DNA of 64,000 bases from Iningainema tapete BLCC-T55 (GCF_014698965.1 NZ_JACXAE010000043.1:23362-87361); one strand, 5' to 3'. Shown: positions 54,373-63,698, numbered from the stretch's first letter. The notes: generated by a model not told the origin, from the sequence alone. Program-made: numbers and translations.

Positions 54373-56316
54373 ATGGTAATAGGAGTACAAAGACGTGCTG
54401 TTGGCGTATTTTCCACACGCCGGGATGCGGAAAACGCGCTATATGAATTGAGAAATTCCGGCTTTGCGATGGACAGAGTATCTGTAATTGCTCAAGATGT
54501 AGACCGCAATGATAGTATTGCTGGTTCTGAAGTCAGAGAAAAAGTTGGCGATAAATCTGACGAAGGTGCAACAGTTGGAGCGCTTTCTGGTGGTGCAGTA
54601 GGCGGTTTAACTGGTTTATTAGTAGGTCTTGGTCTTTTAGCAATTCCCGGAATTGGTCCAATTATGCTTGCGGGAGCAACAGCAACTACTCTTGCCACAA
54701 CTTTAGCGGGGGCAGGAATTGGTGCTGCTGCTGGTAGTTTGGTTGGCGCACTAATTGGTTTAGGAATTCCCGAAGAAAGAGCAAGAGTTTATAACGAAAG
54801 AGTAGGGCGAGGACACTACTTAGTAATTGTTGATGGCACAGAGGCAGAAATTGCTAAAGCAGAAGCAATTTTACGTCGTGGCGGAATTGAAGAGTTTGAA
54901 GTTTACGATCATCCTAATACTCGTCCTGGTGATGTCACTACCACTACACCAGTAACAGGCGTTGCGCCTAAGGGTGTTACTCACACTCGTAAACGGGCAA
55001 TTGGTGCATTCCCCCACCGTCGTGATGCAGAAGCTGCATTAACTGAACTGCGCGATGCTGGTTTCTCCATGAACCAAGTGTCTTTGTTAGCTAAACATGC
55101 AGATTCAGATCATAATATTGCCGGTGTAGCTCCACAAACAGGTGTAGGTAATAAAGCAGACGAAGGCGCAAAAGCAGGTGCAGTTACAGGTGGCGCATTA
55201 GGTGGTTTAGGTGGTTTATTGGTAGGGTTGGGTGCATTAGCAATTCCCGGAATTGGACCGGTAATTGCTGGTGGCGCAACGGCTACAGCTTTGGCGACAG
55301 CTTTAACTGGCGGTGCGCTCGGTGCTGCAGCAGGTGGTATAGCAGGCGGACTTGTTGGTTTGGGAATTCCTGAAAACAAAGCAAGGGTGTATAGCGATCG
55401 CCTCAACAGAGGTGACTACTTGGTGATTGTCGAGGGAACTGATGACGAAGTGCGTCGTGCTGAAGCAATTCTCAAACGTCACGGTATTCAAGAGTTTGAA
55501 ATCTTTGACCACTCTGATTTTAAACATCCAAGAACAGATGTCGATACAACACCAGTTTCAGGTGTTGCTTACAATCCAACTGGTGTCAGTGCATCTACAG
55601 TTGGGACAGGAATTGCTTATAACCCAGGCGATGTTACCACAACTACTCCTGTAAGTGGTATTACCAATACCAGAAGAAGAGCAATTGGTGTATTCCCCCA
55701 TCGCCGTGATGCAGAAGCTGCACTGACTGAACTGCGCGATGCTGGTTTTTCTATGAACCAAGTGTCACTAATAGCTAAAGACGGCAATACAGGTTCCAAC
55801 GTTGCAGGTGTAGCTACACCAGGTGTAGGTAATAAAGCCGACGAAGGCGCAAAAGCAGGCGCAGTAACAGGTGGTGCATTAGGTGGTTTAGGTGGTTTAT
55901 TGGTAGGGCTGGGTGCTTTAGCAATTCCCGGAATTGGACCGGTAATTGCTGGTGGCGCAGTAGCTACAGCTTTGGCAACATCTCTGGCTGGCGGTGCAAT
56001 CGGCGCTGCCGCAGGTGGTATAACAGGTGGATTAGTTGGTTTGGGAATTCCTGAAAACAAAGCGCGGGCGTATAGCGATCGCTTAAACAGAGGCGACTAC
56101 TTAGTGATTGTTGATGGCACTGACGACGAGATTCGCCACGCTGAAGCAATTCTCAAACGTCACGGTGTTCAAGATTTTGATACCTTTGACGCCACAGATG
56201 TGAGTGGTGTACGTCACCAAACACCTGTTGTGAATACAACCGATACCAATTACGTATCGCAGATCACTCATGATGATCCTGCTGTGATCATTATCGACCG
56301 TCGTGATGAACGGTAG
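54373..56316 (+). CDS. Stress protein with three tandem GSP17M-like/glycine-zipper units
   Basis: About 647 residues from ATG at 54373 (frame open from 54322). Each of three units has a general stress protein 17M-like part (RRAVGVFSTRRDAENALYEL), a Gly/Ala-rich hydrophobic hairpin (GGLGGLLVGLGALAIPGIGP, a glycine zipper) and a tail (RGDYLVIVEGTDDEVRRAEA). Units 2 and 3 are nearly identical at DNA level. Likely membrane associated; function unknown but the domain is linked to stress. It is the first of four stress-type genes on this strand. Confidence 0.85.
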   Translation: MVIGVQRRAVGVFSTRRDAENALYELRNSGFAMDRVSVIAQDVDRNDSIAGSEVREKVGDKSDEGATVGALSGGAVGGLTGLLVGLGLLAIPGIGPIMLAGATATTLATTLAGAGIGAAAGSLVGALIGLGIPEERARVYNERVGRGHYLVIVDGTEAEIAKAEAILRRGGIEEFEVYDHPNTRPGDVTTTTPVTGVAPKGVTHTRKRAIGAFPHRRDAEAALTELRDAGFSMNQVSLLAKHADSDHNIAGVAPQTGVGNKADEGAKAGAVTGGALGGLGGLLVGLGALAIPGIGPVIAGGATATALATALTGGALGAAAGGIAGGLVGLGIPENKARVYSDRLNRGDYLVIVEGTDDEVRRAEAILKRHGIQEFEIFDHSDFKHPRTDVDTTPVSGVAYNPTGVSASTVGTGIAYNPGDVTTTTPVSGITNTRRRAIGVFPHRRDAEAALTELRDAGFSMNQVSLIAKDGNTGSNVAGVATPGVGNKADEGAKAGAVTGGALGGLGGLLVGLGALAIPGIGPVIAGGAVATALATSLAGGAIGAAAGGITGGLVGLGIPENKARAYSDRLNRGDYLVIVDGTDDEIRHAEAILKRHGVQDFDTFDATDVSGVRHQTPVVNTTDTNYVSQITHDDPAVIIIDRRDER

Positions 56317-56353
56317 AGACGTTCTGCCGGAACGTTTCGACTAACAAATTTAC

Positions 56354-56374
56354 AGACGTGCCAACGGCACGTCT
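56354..56374 (+). repeat. Hairpin after the stress protein gene
   Basis: AGACGTGCC-AAC-GGCACGTCT, preceded at 56313 by GTAGAGACGTTC facing GAACGTTTCGAC. Both belong to the GTAGAGACG dispersed repeat family. Possibly a terminator, though no T-run follows. Confidence 0.5.
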
Positions 56375-56397
56375 CTACAAATTAGGATTAATTAAAA

Positions 56398-56868
56398 ATG
56401 AAAAAACTAGCTCCCGTATTAATTACTTGCCTTTTAGTTTTTGGCGCTGTAGGTTGTCAAAATGCTGCTAAAACAACTGCGGATGCACCAACCAGTACAA
56501 ACACAACTCCGAATGAAGCACCCAGCCCAGAAGCAACTCAAGCCGCGCTTAATGATGCCCAAAGTGTAACTCGCAGAAGACAACTTAATGCTGATATCCG
56601 TGCCAACGAGCAGCGCAATAATCAATTTAATAGTGGCAGCGGTGTGAATAGATCTGAAAACGCTCTTGCTAGTGAAGTTCGGTCTAAGTTAGAAGCTAAT
56701 ATTCCTAAAGGTAATTTGACAGTTGAAGCTAAAGATGATGGTACAGTAACAGTAGCTGGTACTGTCACTAATAAACAAGAACTAGCTAAAATCGAACGTT
56801 TGGCAAAGGAAATAAAAGGTGTTAAAAATGTTGTTGTAAAAGCAATCGTTAGCGATAAGCAAAGCTAA
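56398..56868 (+). CDS. BON-domain lipoprotein
   Basis: 156 residues. Lipoprotein signal with lipobox FGAVGC (Cys20), a Thr/Asn/Pro-rich linker and a C-terminal BON domain (about 85-152: EVRSKLEANIPKGNLTVEAK, VAGTVTNKQELAKIERLAKE, VKNVVVKAIVS). BON domains bind membranes or lipids and occur in osmotic-stress proteins such as OsmY. Probably periplasmic, membrane-tethered. Same strand and stress context as its neighbours. Confidence 0.88.
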   Translation: MKKLAPVLITCLLVFGAVGCQNAAKTTADAPTSTNTTPNEAPSPEATQAALNDAQSVTRRRQLNADIRANEQRNNQFNSGSGVNRSENALASEVRSKLEANIPKGNLTVEAKDDGTVTVAGTVTNKQELAKIERLAKEIKGVKNVVVKAIVSDKQS

Positions 56869-56893
56869 ATAGACAATTGAAAAAAGGATAATT

Positions 56894-57337
56894 ATGGCAA
56901 ACGAAGTACAAAAACCCGAATACATTGATACTCCTCCTAATGAAGCTATTGCTGCACTTGATGGTACACAAATTGGCTCTCAACCACTGTTACCTCCTGC
57001 ATCACAAACAAACAACCAATGGCAGGAAGTAGGAGATAAAATTTCTATCTTTTTCAACCAGTTGCCTGAGTATTTAGGTGGATTTTTCAACCAATACAGA
57101 AAACCAATTATTAACCTTGGTTTAATTTTTGCCGCAATTATTGCCGTTAGACTGCTATTGGCTGTACTAGATGCAATAAATGACGTTCCTCTACTATACT
57201 CATTTTTTGAGTTAGTGGGAATTGGCTATGCAACTTGGTTTGTTTTCCGTTATCTGCTCAAAACTTCTACCAGGCAAGAATTAGCCGAAAAAATTAGCTT
57301 AATCAGAAAAGACATTTTAGGTAGAGAAGATTCCTAG
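56894..57337 (+). CDS. CAAD-domain (CURT1-like) membrane protein
   Basis: 147 residues. Two hydrophobic segments (PIINLGLIFAAIIAVRLLLA; PLLYSFFELVGIGYATWFVF) between amphipathic helices, ending TSTRQELAEKISLIRKDILG: the CAAD domain of cyanobacterial CurT/CURT1 proteins, which bend thylakoid membranes. Also found at the end of some aminoacyl-tRNA synthetases. Begins 25 bp after the BON lipoprotein gene with an AAAGGA site, so likely co-transcribed. Confidence 0.9.
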   Translation: MANEVQKPEYIDTPPNEAIAALDGTQIGSQPLLPPASQTNNQWQEVGDKISIFFNQLPEYLGGFFNQYRKPIINLGLIFAAIIAVRLLLAVLDAINDVPLLYSFFELVGIGYATWFVFRYLLKTSTRQELAEKISLIRKDILGREDS

Positions 57338-57442
57338 TCAATTGCTGAGTTTTTTCTCACTTAAAATTAAAAAATCTTAATTCTTAGTTGAATGCTATGG
57401 TCAAGGAGATAAAATTAATTCTGCTTGACCATTTTACTAAGA

Positions 57443-57474
<32 letters not shown>

Positions 57475-57648
57475 AAATTTTGTGGGAGGATGGGAAAAAA
57501 TTATAATTATTAGTTATATGTACCTAAAGATAGAGAAAAAATTTTGATTTGTAAACTAAGTCACTTCTAAAGATAGTAGATTGCTGTGCATCAAAATCTT
57601 AATCTAGTTCAAGAAGATATTTAAACATTGTTTAACGAGGACAAATTT

Positions 57649-58059
57649 ATGGCAGAGCCACAAACTAACAAAAATTTAGATTCAGATCAGCGCGTAGCAG
57701 ATAATAATTACGATCGCGGAATAACACCCGCTGAAACTGCCGCACGGATGCAAAGAGAAGGGGATCAGTTCAAAAAAACACCTTCACAAGATAAAGACAG
57801 CAGAGAGGTAACAGACGATCAAACCCATCCAGGCGATACTATAGATACTACCGCAGGTTACACAGTAGACAAAGAAGGTTTGTTGAATAACTATGCAGTT
57901 GAACCAGAAATGTACTACGAAACACCAGGTGACGCACGGCAAGAATTAGTGGACGACGCAAAACTTCGTGTCCAGACAGAGAACGAAGTGAATGAAGATA
58001 AACAAGGCGAACTCACAATGGATCGTGATGTCCGAGGTAAAGGACCTGGAGCAGTATAA
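57649..58059 (+). CDS. Hydrophilic stress-type hypothetical protein
   Basis: 136 residues from ATG at 57649, preceded by AACGAGGACA; an in-frame start at 57628 is less likely. Very hydrophilic, rich in Asp, Glu, Gln, Asn and Thr, without hydrophobic core (DNNYDRGITPAETAARMQRE, DDQTHPGDTIDTTAGYTVDK). This suggests a disordered, hydrophilin-like protein. Its place in the stress gene run fits. No known domain. Confidence 0.75.
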   Translation: MAEPQTNKNLDSDQRVADNNYDRGITPAETAARMQREGDQFKKTPSQDKDSREVTDDQTHPGDTIDTTAGYTVDKEGLLNNYAVEPEMYYETPGDARQELVDDAKLRVQTENEVNEDKQGELTMDRDVRGKGPGAV

Positions 58060-58145
58060 CATTGCCAAAAAAAGTTTCTCATTCCATAAAGGCACGATTA
58101 AAGCGATGACTGGAAGATATTTTAGTCATCGCTTTTCTATCCTGA

Positions 58146-58178
58146 AGATCCCCGACTTCTTTAAGAAGTCGGGGATCT
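58146..58178 (+). terminator. 16-bp hairpin downstream of the hydrophilic protein gene
   Basis: AGATCCCCGACTTCTT-T-AAGAAGTCGGGGATCT, perfect stem, one-base loop. The CCCGACTTCTT/AAGAAGTCGGG core is a dispersed cyanobacterial palindrome, related in form to those at 28038 and 30721. It may terminate the upstream transcript before the antiporter gene. Confidence 0.6.
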
Positions 58179-58210
58179 AGTTAAACTTGATTAGAATGTA
58201 AATTAAAAAG

Positions 58211-60466
58211 ATGAATCAACTGCCCAACCTTTTACTTACAGCTAGTGCAGCAGGCGAAAAAGGACTAATCAAACCGCTAGGACACCATGAGTTACTTCTG
58301 GTTTTGCTCGAACTCGCATTGCTGCTTTTTGTAGCTAGAGGGTTAGGCGAATTAATGCGTAGAATCCAATTACCACCAGTGGTAGGTGAACTACTTGCAG
58401 GAGTACTACTTGGTCCTTCAGTATTTGGTTGGATTTTACCCAATTTACAAGAGCATATTTTTCCCAAAAATCAAGCACAGTCTGACTTACTTTCAGTTAT
58501 ATCTTGGTTAGGAGTGCTGTTTTTACTAGTTGTAACTGGACTGGAAACAGATTTAAATTTAATTGTCCGTAAAGGCAAAACGGCACTGCTAATTTCGCTG
58601 GGAGGTATTATCATCCCCTTTGGCACGGGATTGGGTATGGGCTGGTATTTGCCAGAAAGTTTTTTAGCGAACCCCGGTGAACGTTTAATCTTCAGTTTGT
58701 TTATTGCTACCGCTATGAGTATATCGGCGGTGCCAGTGCTTGCCAAAGTTTTGATGGATTTAAAATTGATTCGACGAGACATTGGTCAAGTTGCTTTGGC
58801 AGCGGGGATGACTGATGATACCATTGGTTGGATTTTGCTTTCTGTAGTATCTGGTTTAGCAAGCAGTGGCAAATTCGATTTCCAAACTGTATTTAAATCG
58901 GTTGGCGGAGCAGTATTGTTTTTGGTGATCGCCTTTACTGTGGGACGAACGGTAATGGCTTGGGTGTTTCGCTGGGTAGATAATTACATTGGTGGACCAA
59001 CGGCTAGTTTATCAGCTTTATTAGTGCTAGCGCTAAGTGCTGCTGCTTTTACTCACAATTTGGGAATTGAAGCTGCACTGGGAGCATTTGTCACAGGGAT
59101 TCTTGCCGGACAATCGCCACGCTTTAGTCGTGAAGCGGGATTGACTTTGGAACTGATTACAAGTGGGTTCCTAGCTCCAATCTTCTTCGCTACAGCAGGA
59201 TTGAAGGTAAACTTACTACAAATGCTCAACCCTTGGACTTTGGTGATTGGCTTAGTAGTACTGGCAGTTGCATGTTTCGGTAAATTCGCTGGAGCTTACA
59301 TCGGTTCTCGTGTAGGTGGTTTGAGCCACTGGGAAGGCATCGCTATGGGTTCGGGAATGAATGCCCGTGGTGCAATGGAGATTATTGTTGCCACTATCGG
59401 GGTTTCCTTGGGTGTATTGAATCCATCAATGTACTCAATTATTGTGATGGTAGCTATTGTTACTTCATTAATGGCTCCTCCCCTGTTGCGCTGGTCATTG
59501 TCCCATGTATCAATGAGTGAAGAAGAAGCTCAACGGTTGGAGCGAGAAGAACTAGCAAGCCGCAGCTTTATCAAGCGCATCCATCGGGTTTTGGTTCCCA
59601 CTCAAGGGGGACAGAATGTCAGGTTAGCGGCTCAGTTAGTTAGTCATCTAGCACACCAAAATCCCCTAGAGATGACAGTTCTGTTTGCAAAAAGTGATAA
59701 AAAACCCAATCGTAAATCAACCGCTGTAGTAAATAATGTCCAGGAAACCACAGCCGAAGCTGATATTGCTGCTGTGGTGGATGAATTTCATATCCCGGCG
59801 AACGCCATGCTGCAAACTAAAGTTGAGTCGGGACGAAATAAAGCTGAGGTGATTCTTAAAGAAGCTTGCAAAGGGTATGATTTGATTGTCATGGGTGCAT
59901 CGGAACGTCAGCGTTCTAGAGGTATTCTATTTAACATGCTAGTAGACCGGGTTGTTCAAGAAGCTCCCTGTGCCACAATGGTGGTAAAGTCGAATCTATC
60001 CCAAGCCACTGAGCCGAGTAATTATCACAAAATTGGTCATATTTTAGTACCTACTAGCGGTAATGAGTACAGCGAAAATGCGGTTGAGGTGGCAAGTACA
60101 ATTGCTGCCCAAACTGGGGCAGTAGTCACGTTAATTAATGTTGTCAATAGGACTAAGCAGGAATACATTTTGTTTGAGGAGCAGACAATCGACTCGGTAA
60201 CAGAAATTGCCCGTCAGATTGTCCATCAACAGGCAGAGGTAGGACGAGGACTGGGTGCTGAAGTGAAAACAGCGATCGTCACGGGAATTCCAGAAGTAGA
60301 AATCCTCCACTTTGCCCGCAAAAGTCAAGTAGATTTGATTGTTATGGGTAGCAGTGTGCGTACAGTCTCAGGTCGGGCTTTCTTCGGTCATCGCACCGAT
60401 GCTATCCTCAACAAAGCACCCTGCCCAGTCGCTGTGATTACATTATCCGCTAACCCTTACTGTTAA
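58211..60466 (+). CDS. CPA2-type Na+(K+)/H+ antiporter with tandem USP domains
   Basis: 751 residues. About twelve membrane helices (residues 25-420) of the KefB/NapA class, including LPPVVGELLAGVLLGPSVFG and the ion-site region AAGMTDDTIGWILLSVVSG. The cytoplasmic tail has two universal stress protein domains: HRVLVPTQGGQNVRLAAQLV to GASERQRSRGILFNMLVDRV, and HILVPTSGNEYSENAVEVAS to GSSVRTVSGRAFFGHRTDAI. USP parts may sense ATP/AMP or cyclic nucleotides. It ends the stress gene run. Confidence 0.93.
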   Translation: MNQLPNLLLTASAAGEKGLIKPLGHHELLLVLLELALLLFVARGLGELMRRIQLPPVVGELLAGVLLGPSVFGWILPNLQEHIFPKNQAQSDLLSVISWLGVLFLLVVTGLETDLNLIVRKGKTALLISLGGIIIPFGTGLGMGWYLPESFLANPGERLIFSLFIATAMSISAVPVLAKVLMDLKLIRRDIGQVALAAGMTDDTIGWILLSVVSGLASSGKFDFQTVFKSVGGAVLFLVIAFTVGRTVMAWVFRWVDNYIGGPTASLSALLVLALSAAAFTHNLGIEAALGAFVTGILAGQSPRFSREAGLTLELITSGFLAPIFFATAGLKVNLLQMLNPWTLVIGLVVLAVACFGKFAGAYIGSRVGGLSHWEGIAMGSGMNARGAMEIIVATIGVSLGVLNPSMYSIIVMVAIVTSLMAPPLLRWSLSHVSMSEEEAQRLEREELASRSFIKRIHRVLVPTQGGQNVRLAAQLVSHLAHQNPLEMTVLFAKSDKKPNRKSTAVVNNVQETTAEADIAAVVDEFHIPANAMLQTKVESGRNKAEVILKEACKGYDLIVMGASERQRSRGILFNMLVDRVVQEAPCATMVVKSNLSQATEPSNYHKIGHILVPTSGNEYSENAVEVASTIAAQTGAVVTLINVVNRTKQEYILFEEQTIDSVTEIARQIVHQQAEVGRGLGAEVKTAIVTGIPEVEILHFARKSQVDLIVMGSSVRTVSGRAFFGHRTDAILNKAPCPVAVITLSANPYC

Positions 60467-60488
60467 TTCCCCATTAAAACTATTCACT

Positions 60489-60798
60489 ATGCAATATCAG
60501 GTTTTTGTTCAGAGTCATCCGGATAAAAAATTTATCGCTTCTGTTGTTGGCATCCCTAATTGCACGATTGAAGGAAGCACAAAGGAAGAAGCGATCGCAC
60601 TTGCCAAAGCTGACGAGTGAAAACCAACTGGCTAATGGTGAATTAGTCACAATTGAAATAGATCAAGAGCGCTCCCCACAAGAAACCGATCCTTGGATTA
60701 AACATATGGGTATATTTGCGGATGATCCAACATTTGACGATTTCTTAGCAGAAGTGGCGGCTTATCGTCAATTAGTCGATGCTCAAGAGGTGGAATAG
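60489..60798 (+). pseudogene. Frameshifted antitoxin-like gene
   Basis: From ATG at 60489 the frame reads MQYQVFVQSHPDKKFIASVV, GIPNCTIEGSTKEEAIALAK and then stops at 60620. The expected continuation appears in the next frame: QLANGELVTIEI...DPWIKHMGIFADDPTFDDFL, then AEVAAYRQLVDAQE to TAG at 60798. A net one-base change near 60610-60620 explains this. The complete product would be a HicB-like/VapB-type antitoxin of about 100 residues. It overlaps a toxin fragment. Confidence 0.78.
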
Positions 60799-60920
60799 TG
60801 ACATGCTACGTGATGGATACAGATCATCTCAGTCTCTATGAACGTACTCATCCACAAGTATGCGAACGTATTCTCAGGACACGACGGCATATATTGCGCG
60901 TCGCGATCGCCTCACCATAA
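60798..60920 (+). pseudogene. vapC: Truncated VapC (PIN-domain toxin)
   Basis: GTG at 60798 overlaps the antitoxin stop by one base. The 40 codons give MTCYVMDTDHLSLYERTHPQ, the first strand and metal Asp of a VapC PIN domain, then unrelated RTRRHILRVAIASP and a stop. About 90 residues of the toxin are missing. With its frameshifted partner this is a dead toxin-antitoxin module. Confidence 0.75.
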
Positions 60921-61018
60921 ACGACTATACTGCTAAGGTGTCATTTTTCTGTCACACTTGGCAAGTAAACTAAGACTGAAACTAAACAGTAATCAACTTA
61001 GTTTACCTATGGGAACGC

Positions 61019-62362
61019 ATGACCATCACCAAAGTTGCAAGAAAAGCAACGCTGTCAGTCGTAGACGTAGTTGCCTTGATTATTGGTCTTGTCATCGGTG
61101 CAGGGATTTTTGAAACACCACCGATTGTAGTTGCCAATACTGGTAGTGCTTTTGTTGCACTTCTCACTTGGTTATTAGGTGGTGGTTGCTCATTAATTGG
61201 TGCTGTGTGCTATGCAGAGTTAGCAACAGCATATCCTCATCCTGGTGGTAACTATTATTACTTTCAGCGTGCCTTTGGTCAAGGAGTCGCTTTTTTGTTC
61301 GCATGGGCACGCATGACGGTGATTCAAACAGGCTCAATTGCGGTTTTGGCGTTTGCTTTAGGTGACTATGCCTCGCAGCTACTTCGGCTGGGTAACTATT
61401 CTTCATCCATATACGCAGGTGGTGCGATCGCCCTATTGACTGGCTTAAATATTCTTGGCATCAAACAAAGCAAGTGGACGCAGAATTGGTTGGCAGTTGC
61501 CCAAGTGCTAGGCTTGCTATTGGTGATTGTTGTTGGGTTGACTTTTACAAATCTACGCCCTGATACTACGGTATCCACGCCACCAACAACCAGCAAAAAT
61601 TTAGGCTTGGCAATGATTTTCGTACTGTTAAGTTACGGTGGCTGGAATGAAGCCGCTTACATTTCAGCTGAGTTGCGGGATGTGCAGCGAAATATGTCAC
61701 GTACACTGTTATTCTCTCTCAGTATAATCACTGTACTTTTCTTACTGGTCAACCTAGCTTACATCCATGGTTTAGGAATTGAGGCAATGGCTTCATCCCA
61801 AGCTGTGGCTGCTGATTTGATGCGCCATACCATTGGTGAGCCTGGTGCTGTATTTATCAGTTTACTGGTTGTGGTGGCAACTTTATGTTCAATCAATGCC
61901 ACAATTTTTACAGGCGCTCGTACCAACTATGCACTAGGACAGGACTTTTCTTTCTTCGCCTTCCTGGGCCACTGGAGCGAACGTCGCAGTACACCAACAA
62001 ATGCCGTGCTTGTACAGGGTGGAATTTCTTTAGTACTAGTGTTGTTAGGTACTCTGACACCGCGAGGCTTTGAAACTATGGTGGATTACACCACACCCGT
62101 GTTCTGGTTCTTTTTTTTGCTCACTGGGGTATCGCTGTTTGTTTTACGAATGCGTGAACCGTCGGTTCTGCGCCCATTCCAAGTTCCCTTGTACCCCTTG
62201 ACACCACTGTTATTTTGTGCATTCTGCCTTTACATGTTGCAATCCAGTCTTGCTTATACAGGATGGGGAGCTAGTGTGGGTGTGTTCGTTTTGTTAGCAG
62301 GTGTGCCGTTGCTAGGTATAGCACGGCGACTAGACAAAAACAATCAAAGGACAGAAAAATGA
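61019..62362 (+). CDS. APC-family amino acid permease
   Basis: 447 residues, twelve hydrophobic segments. The APC signature is near the start: LIIGLVIGAGIFETPPIVVA, the GAG substrate loop, followed by CYAELATAYPHPGGNYYYFQ. Should import amino acids or related amines with protons. The last four bases (ATGA) overlap the start of a lipoprotein methyltransferase gene, so the two are translationally coupled. Confidence 0.92.
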   Translation: MTITKVARKATLSVVDVVALIIGLVIGAGIFETPPIVVANTGSAFVALLTWLLGGGCSLIGAVCYAELATAYPHPGGNYYYFQRAFGQGVAFLFAWARMTVIQTGSIAVLAFALGDYASQLLRLGNYSSSIYAGGAIALLTGLNILGIKQSKWTQNWLAVAQVLGLLLVIVVGLTFTNLRPDTTVSTPPTTSKNLGLAMIFVLLSYGGWNEAAYISAELRDVQRNMSRTLLFSLSIITVLFLLVNLAYIHGLGIEAMASSQAVAADLMRHTIGEPGAVFISLLVVVATLCSINATIFTGARTNYALGQDFSFFAFLGHWSERRSTPTNAVLVQGGISLVLVLLGTLTPRGFETMVDYTTPVFWFFFLLTGVSLFVLRMREPSVLRPFQVPLYPLTPLLFCAFCLYMLQSSLAYTGWGASVGVFVLLAGVPLLGIARRLDKNNQRTEK

Positions 62363-62976
62363 TTCATCAATTCAAACTCATTGGGTTAGCGATCGCAATT
62401 ATCAGCTTTGCCAGTGGAATTGCCGGATGTACCACACAAACGCAGACAAATGCCGAAACTCCACCAGCCCAAACTGAAGTTCAAACAGCACAACGTGAAC
62501 CTGATGTTGTGTATGTACCAACACCCCAACAAGTCGTAGATGAAATGCTCACACTGGCAAAAGTCACAAAAGACGATATCATCTACGATCTTGGTAGCGG
62601 TGACGGAAGGATTCCAATTACCGCAGCACAAAGATATGGTGCTAGAGGCTTTGGTATAGATATTAACCCAGAAAGGATTAATGAAGCCAGGGCAAATGCC
62701 AAAAAGGCTGGGGTAACTGATCGTGTGCAGTTTTTCCAGCAAGACTTATTCCAAACTGACATTAGCAAAGCTACAGTAGTAACACTTTATTTATTGCCCG
62801 AACTCAACGTCAAGCTACGACCAAGACTGTTTAAGCAACTCAAACCAGGTACTCGAATCGTGTCTCATGACTTTGACATGGGCAATTGGAAACCAGATCG
62901 TACAGTCAAAACCAAGGAAGGTTCTACTATTTACTACTGGGTTATCCCTAAAGAAATACCAGCTAATTTGCGCTAA
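62359..62976 (+). CDS. Methyltransferase-fold lipoprotein
   Basis: 205 residues. Signal with lipobox GIAGC (Cys24), a polar linker, then a Rossmann methyltransferase: motif I IIYDLGSGDGRIPITAAQRY (about 75-94), acidic GFGIDINPERI, motif IV-like VVTLYLLPELN and KPGTRIVSHDFDMG. The fold looks complete, but a lipoprotein would be outside the cytoplasm where SAM is not expected. It may be an inner-membrane protein facing inward, or use another ligand. Coupled to the APC permease by an ATGA overlap. Confidence 0.85.
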   Translation: MIHQFKLIGLAIAIISFASGIAGCTTQTQTNAETPPAQTEVQTAQREPDVVYVPTPQQVVDEMLTLAKVTKDDIIYDLGSGDGRIPITAAQRYGARGFGIDINPERINEARANAKKAGVTDRVQFFQQDLFQTDISKATVVTLYLLPELNVKLRPRLFKQLKPGTRIVSHDFDMGNWKPDRTVKTKEGSTIYYWVIPKEIPANLR

Positions 62977-62978
62977 TC

Positions 62979-63575
62979 TTACCTCTTTTTGAGGAAACAA
63001 CGCAACGCTCTTTCTAATAGGGAGAGCGCAAATTCTTCATTTAGAGGTAAGTGAGCGATCAACAATCGGTAGTAAATTGGACCGTAGAGAATATCCATTG
63101 CCAATTCGGCATCGAGGTTCGGATCAAACTCACCACTTTGAATACCTTTCTCAATCACTGCTCGTGCTGCCAAGCGTCGTGGCAAAAGGAATCTTTGACG
63201 AAAATTCTCTAAAGCTTCTTTATCCCCTTGTCCTTCAGCAATTATTTCTGCCACAATCCGACCATAGTCTCCACTGTATGCTTTAACTAGGGAGATGACT
63301 TGTTCTGTCAGTGCTTCGGTTGCTGAGGACTTATCAGGAAAAGGAATTTCATTCGTCACTTTTGCTAAAAAGGCATCGATTACCACGGCTGTTTTACTTT
63401 GCCACCAACGATAAATCGTGGTTTTGCCCACACCAGCTGCTCGTGCGATCGCCTCTATTGACAAATCCCTCACTGTACCCTCTATGAGCAACTTCCAAGT
63501 CGCATTCAAAATTGCCTGTTCTGCCTCTACAGAACGGGGACGCCCCGGCGATACAACATTACTTTGTTTCATCAC
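62979..63575 (-). CDS. TetR-family transcriptional regulator
   Basis: 198 residues. N-terminal helix-turn-helix LSIEAIARAAGVGKTTIYRW (about 38-57), then a helical ligand domain. It ends two bases from the convergent methyltransferase gene and is divergent from the oxidoreductase subunit gene at 63699. A dyad in the shared gap (63610-63623) is the likely operator, so it probably represses that operon and itself. Confidence 0.93.
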   Translation of the reverse strand: MMKQSNVVSPGRPRSVEAEQAILNATWKLLIEGTVRDLSIEAIARAAGVGKTTIYRWWQSKTAVVIDAFLAKVTNEIPFPDKSSATEALTEQVISLVKAYSGDYGRIVAEIIAEGQGDKEALENFRQRFLLPRRLAARAVIEKGIQSGEFDPNLDAELAMDILYGPIYYRLLIAHLPLNEEFALSLLERALRCFLKKR

Positions 63576-63609
63576 AAAAAACTGTTTGCACTTTCTTTTA
63601 TTATATATT

Positions 63610-63623
63610 ACGATACGTATTGT
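63610..63623. promoter_or_regulatory. Candidate TetR operator
   Basis: ACGATACGTATTGT is palindromic at 12 of 14 positions around ATACGTAT. It is in the 123-bp gap between the TetR gene and the divergent oxidoreductase gene; TetR-family operators of the form TACGATACGTATCGTA are common. Confidence 0.55.
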
Positions 63624-63698
63624 TTATAATTAAACTGTGTAGTAAATTTGGAAAACTTTCAACCCATACTAGTTTTATCTAGCACATCTGTTTTGAGT

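Noticed and set aside
55617-56060. 147-codon antisense frame in the stress protein gene
   Set aside because: Pro/Ala-rich shadow of glycine-zipper codons; a similar shadow appears at 55110-55406 in the sister unit.
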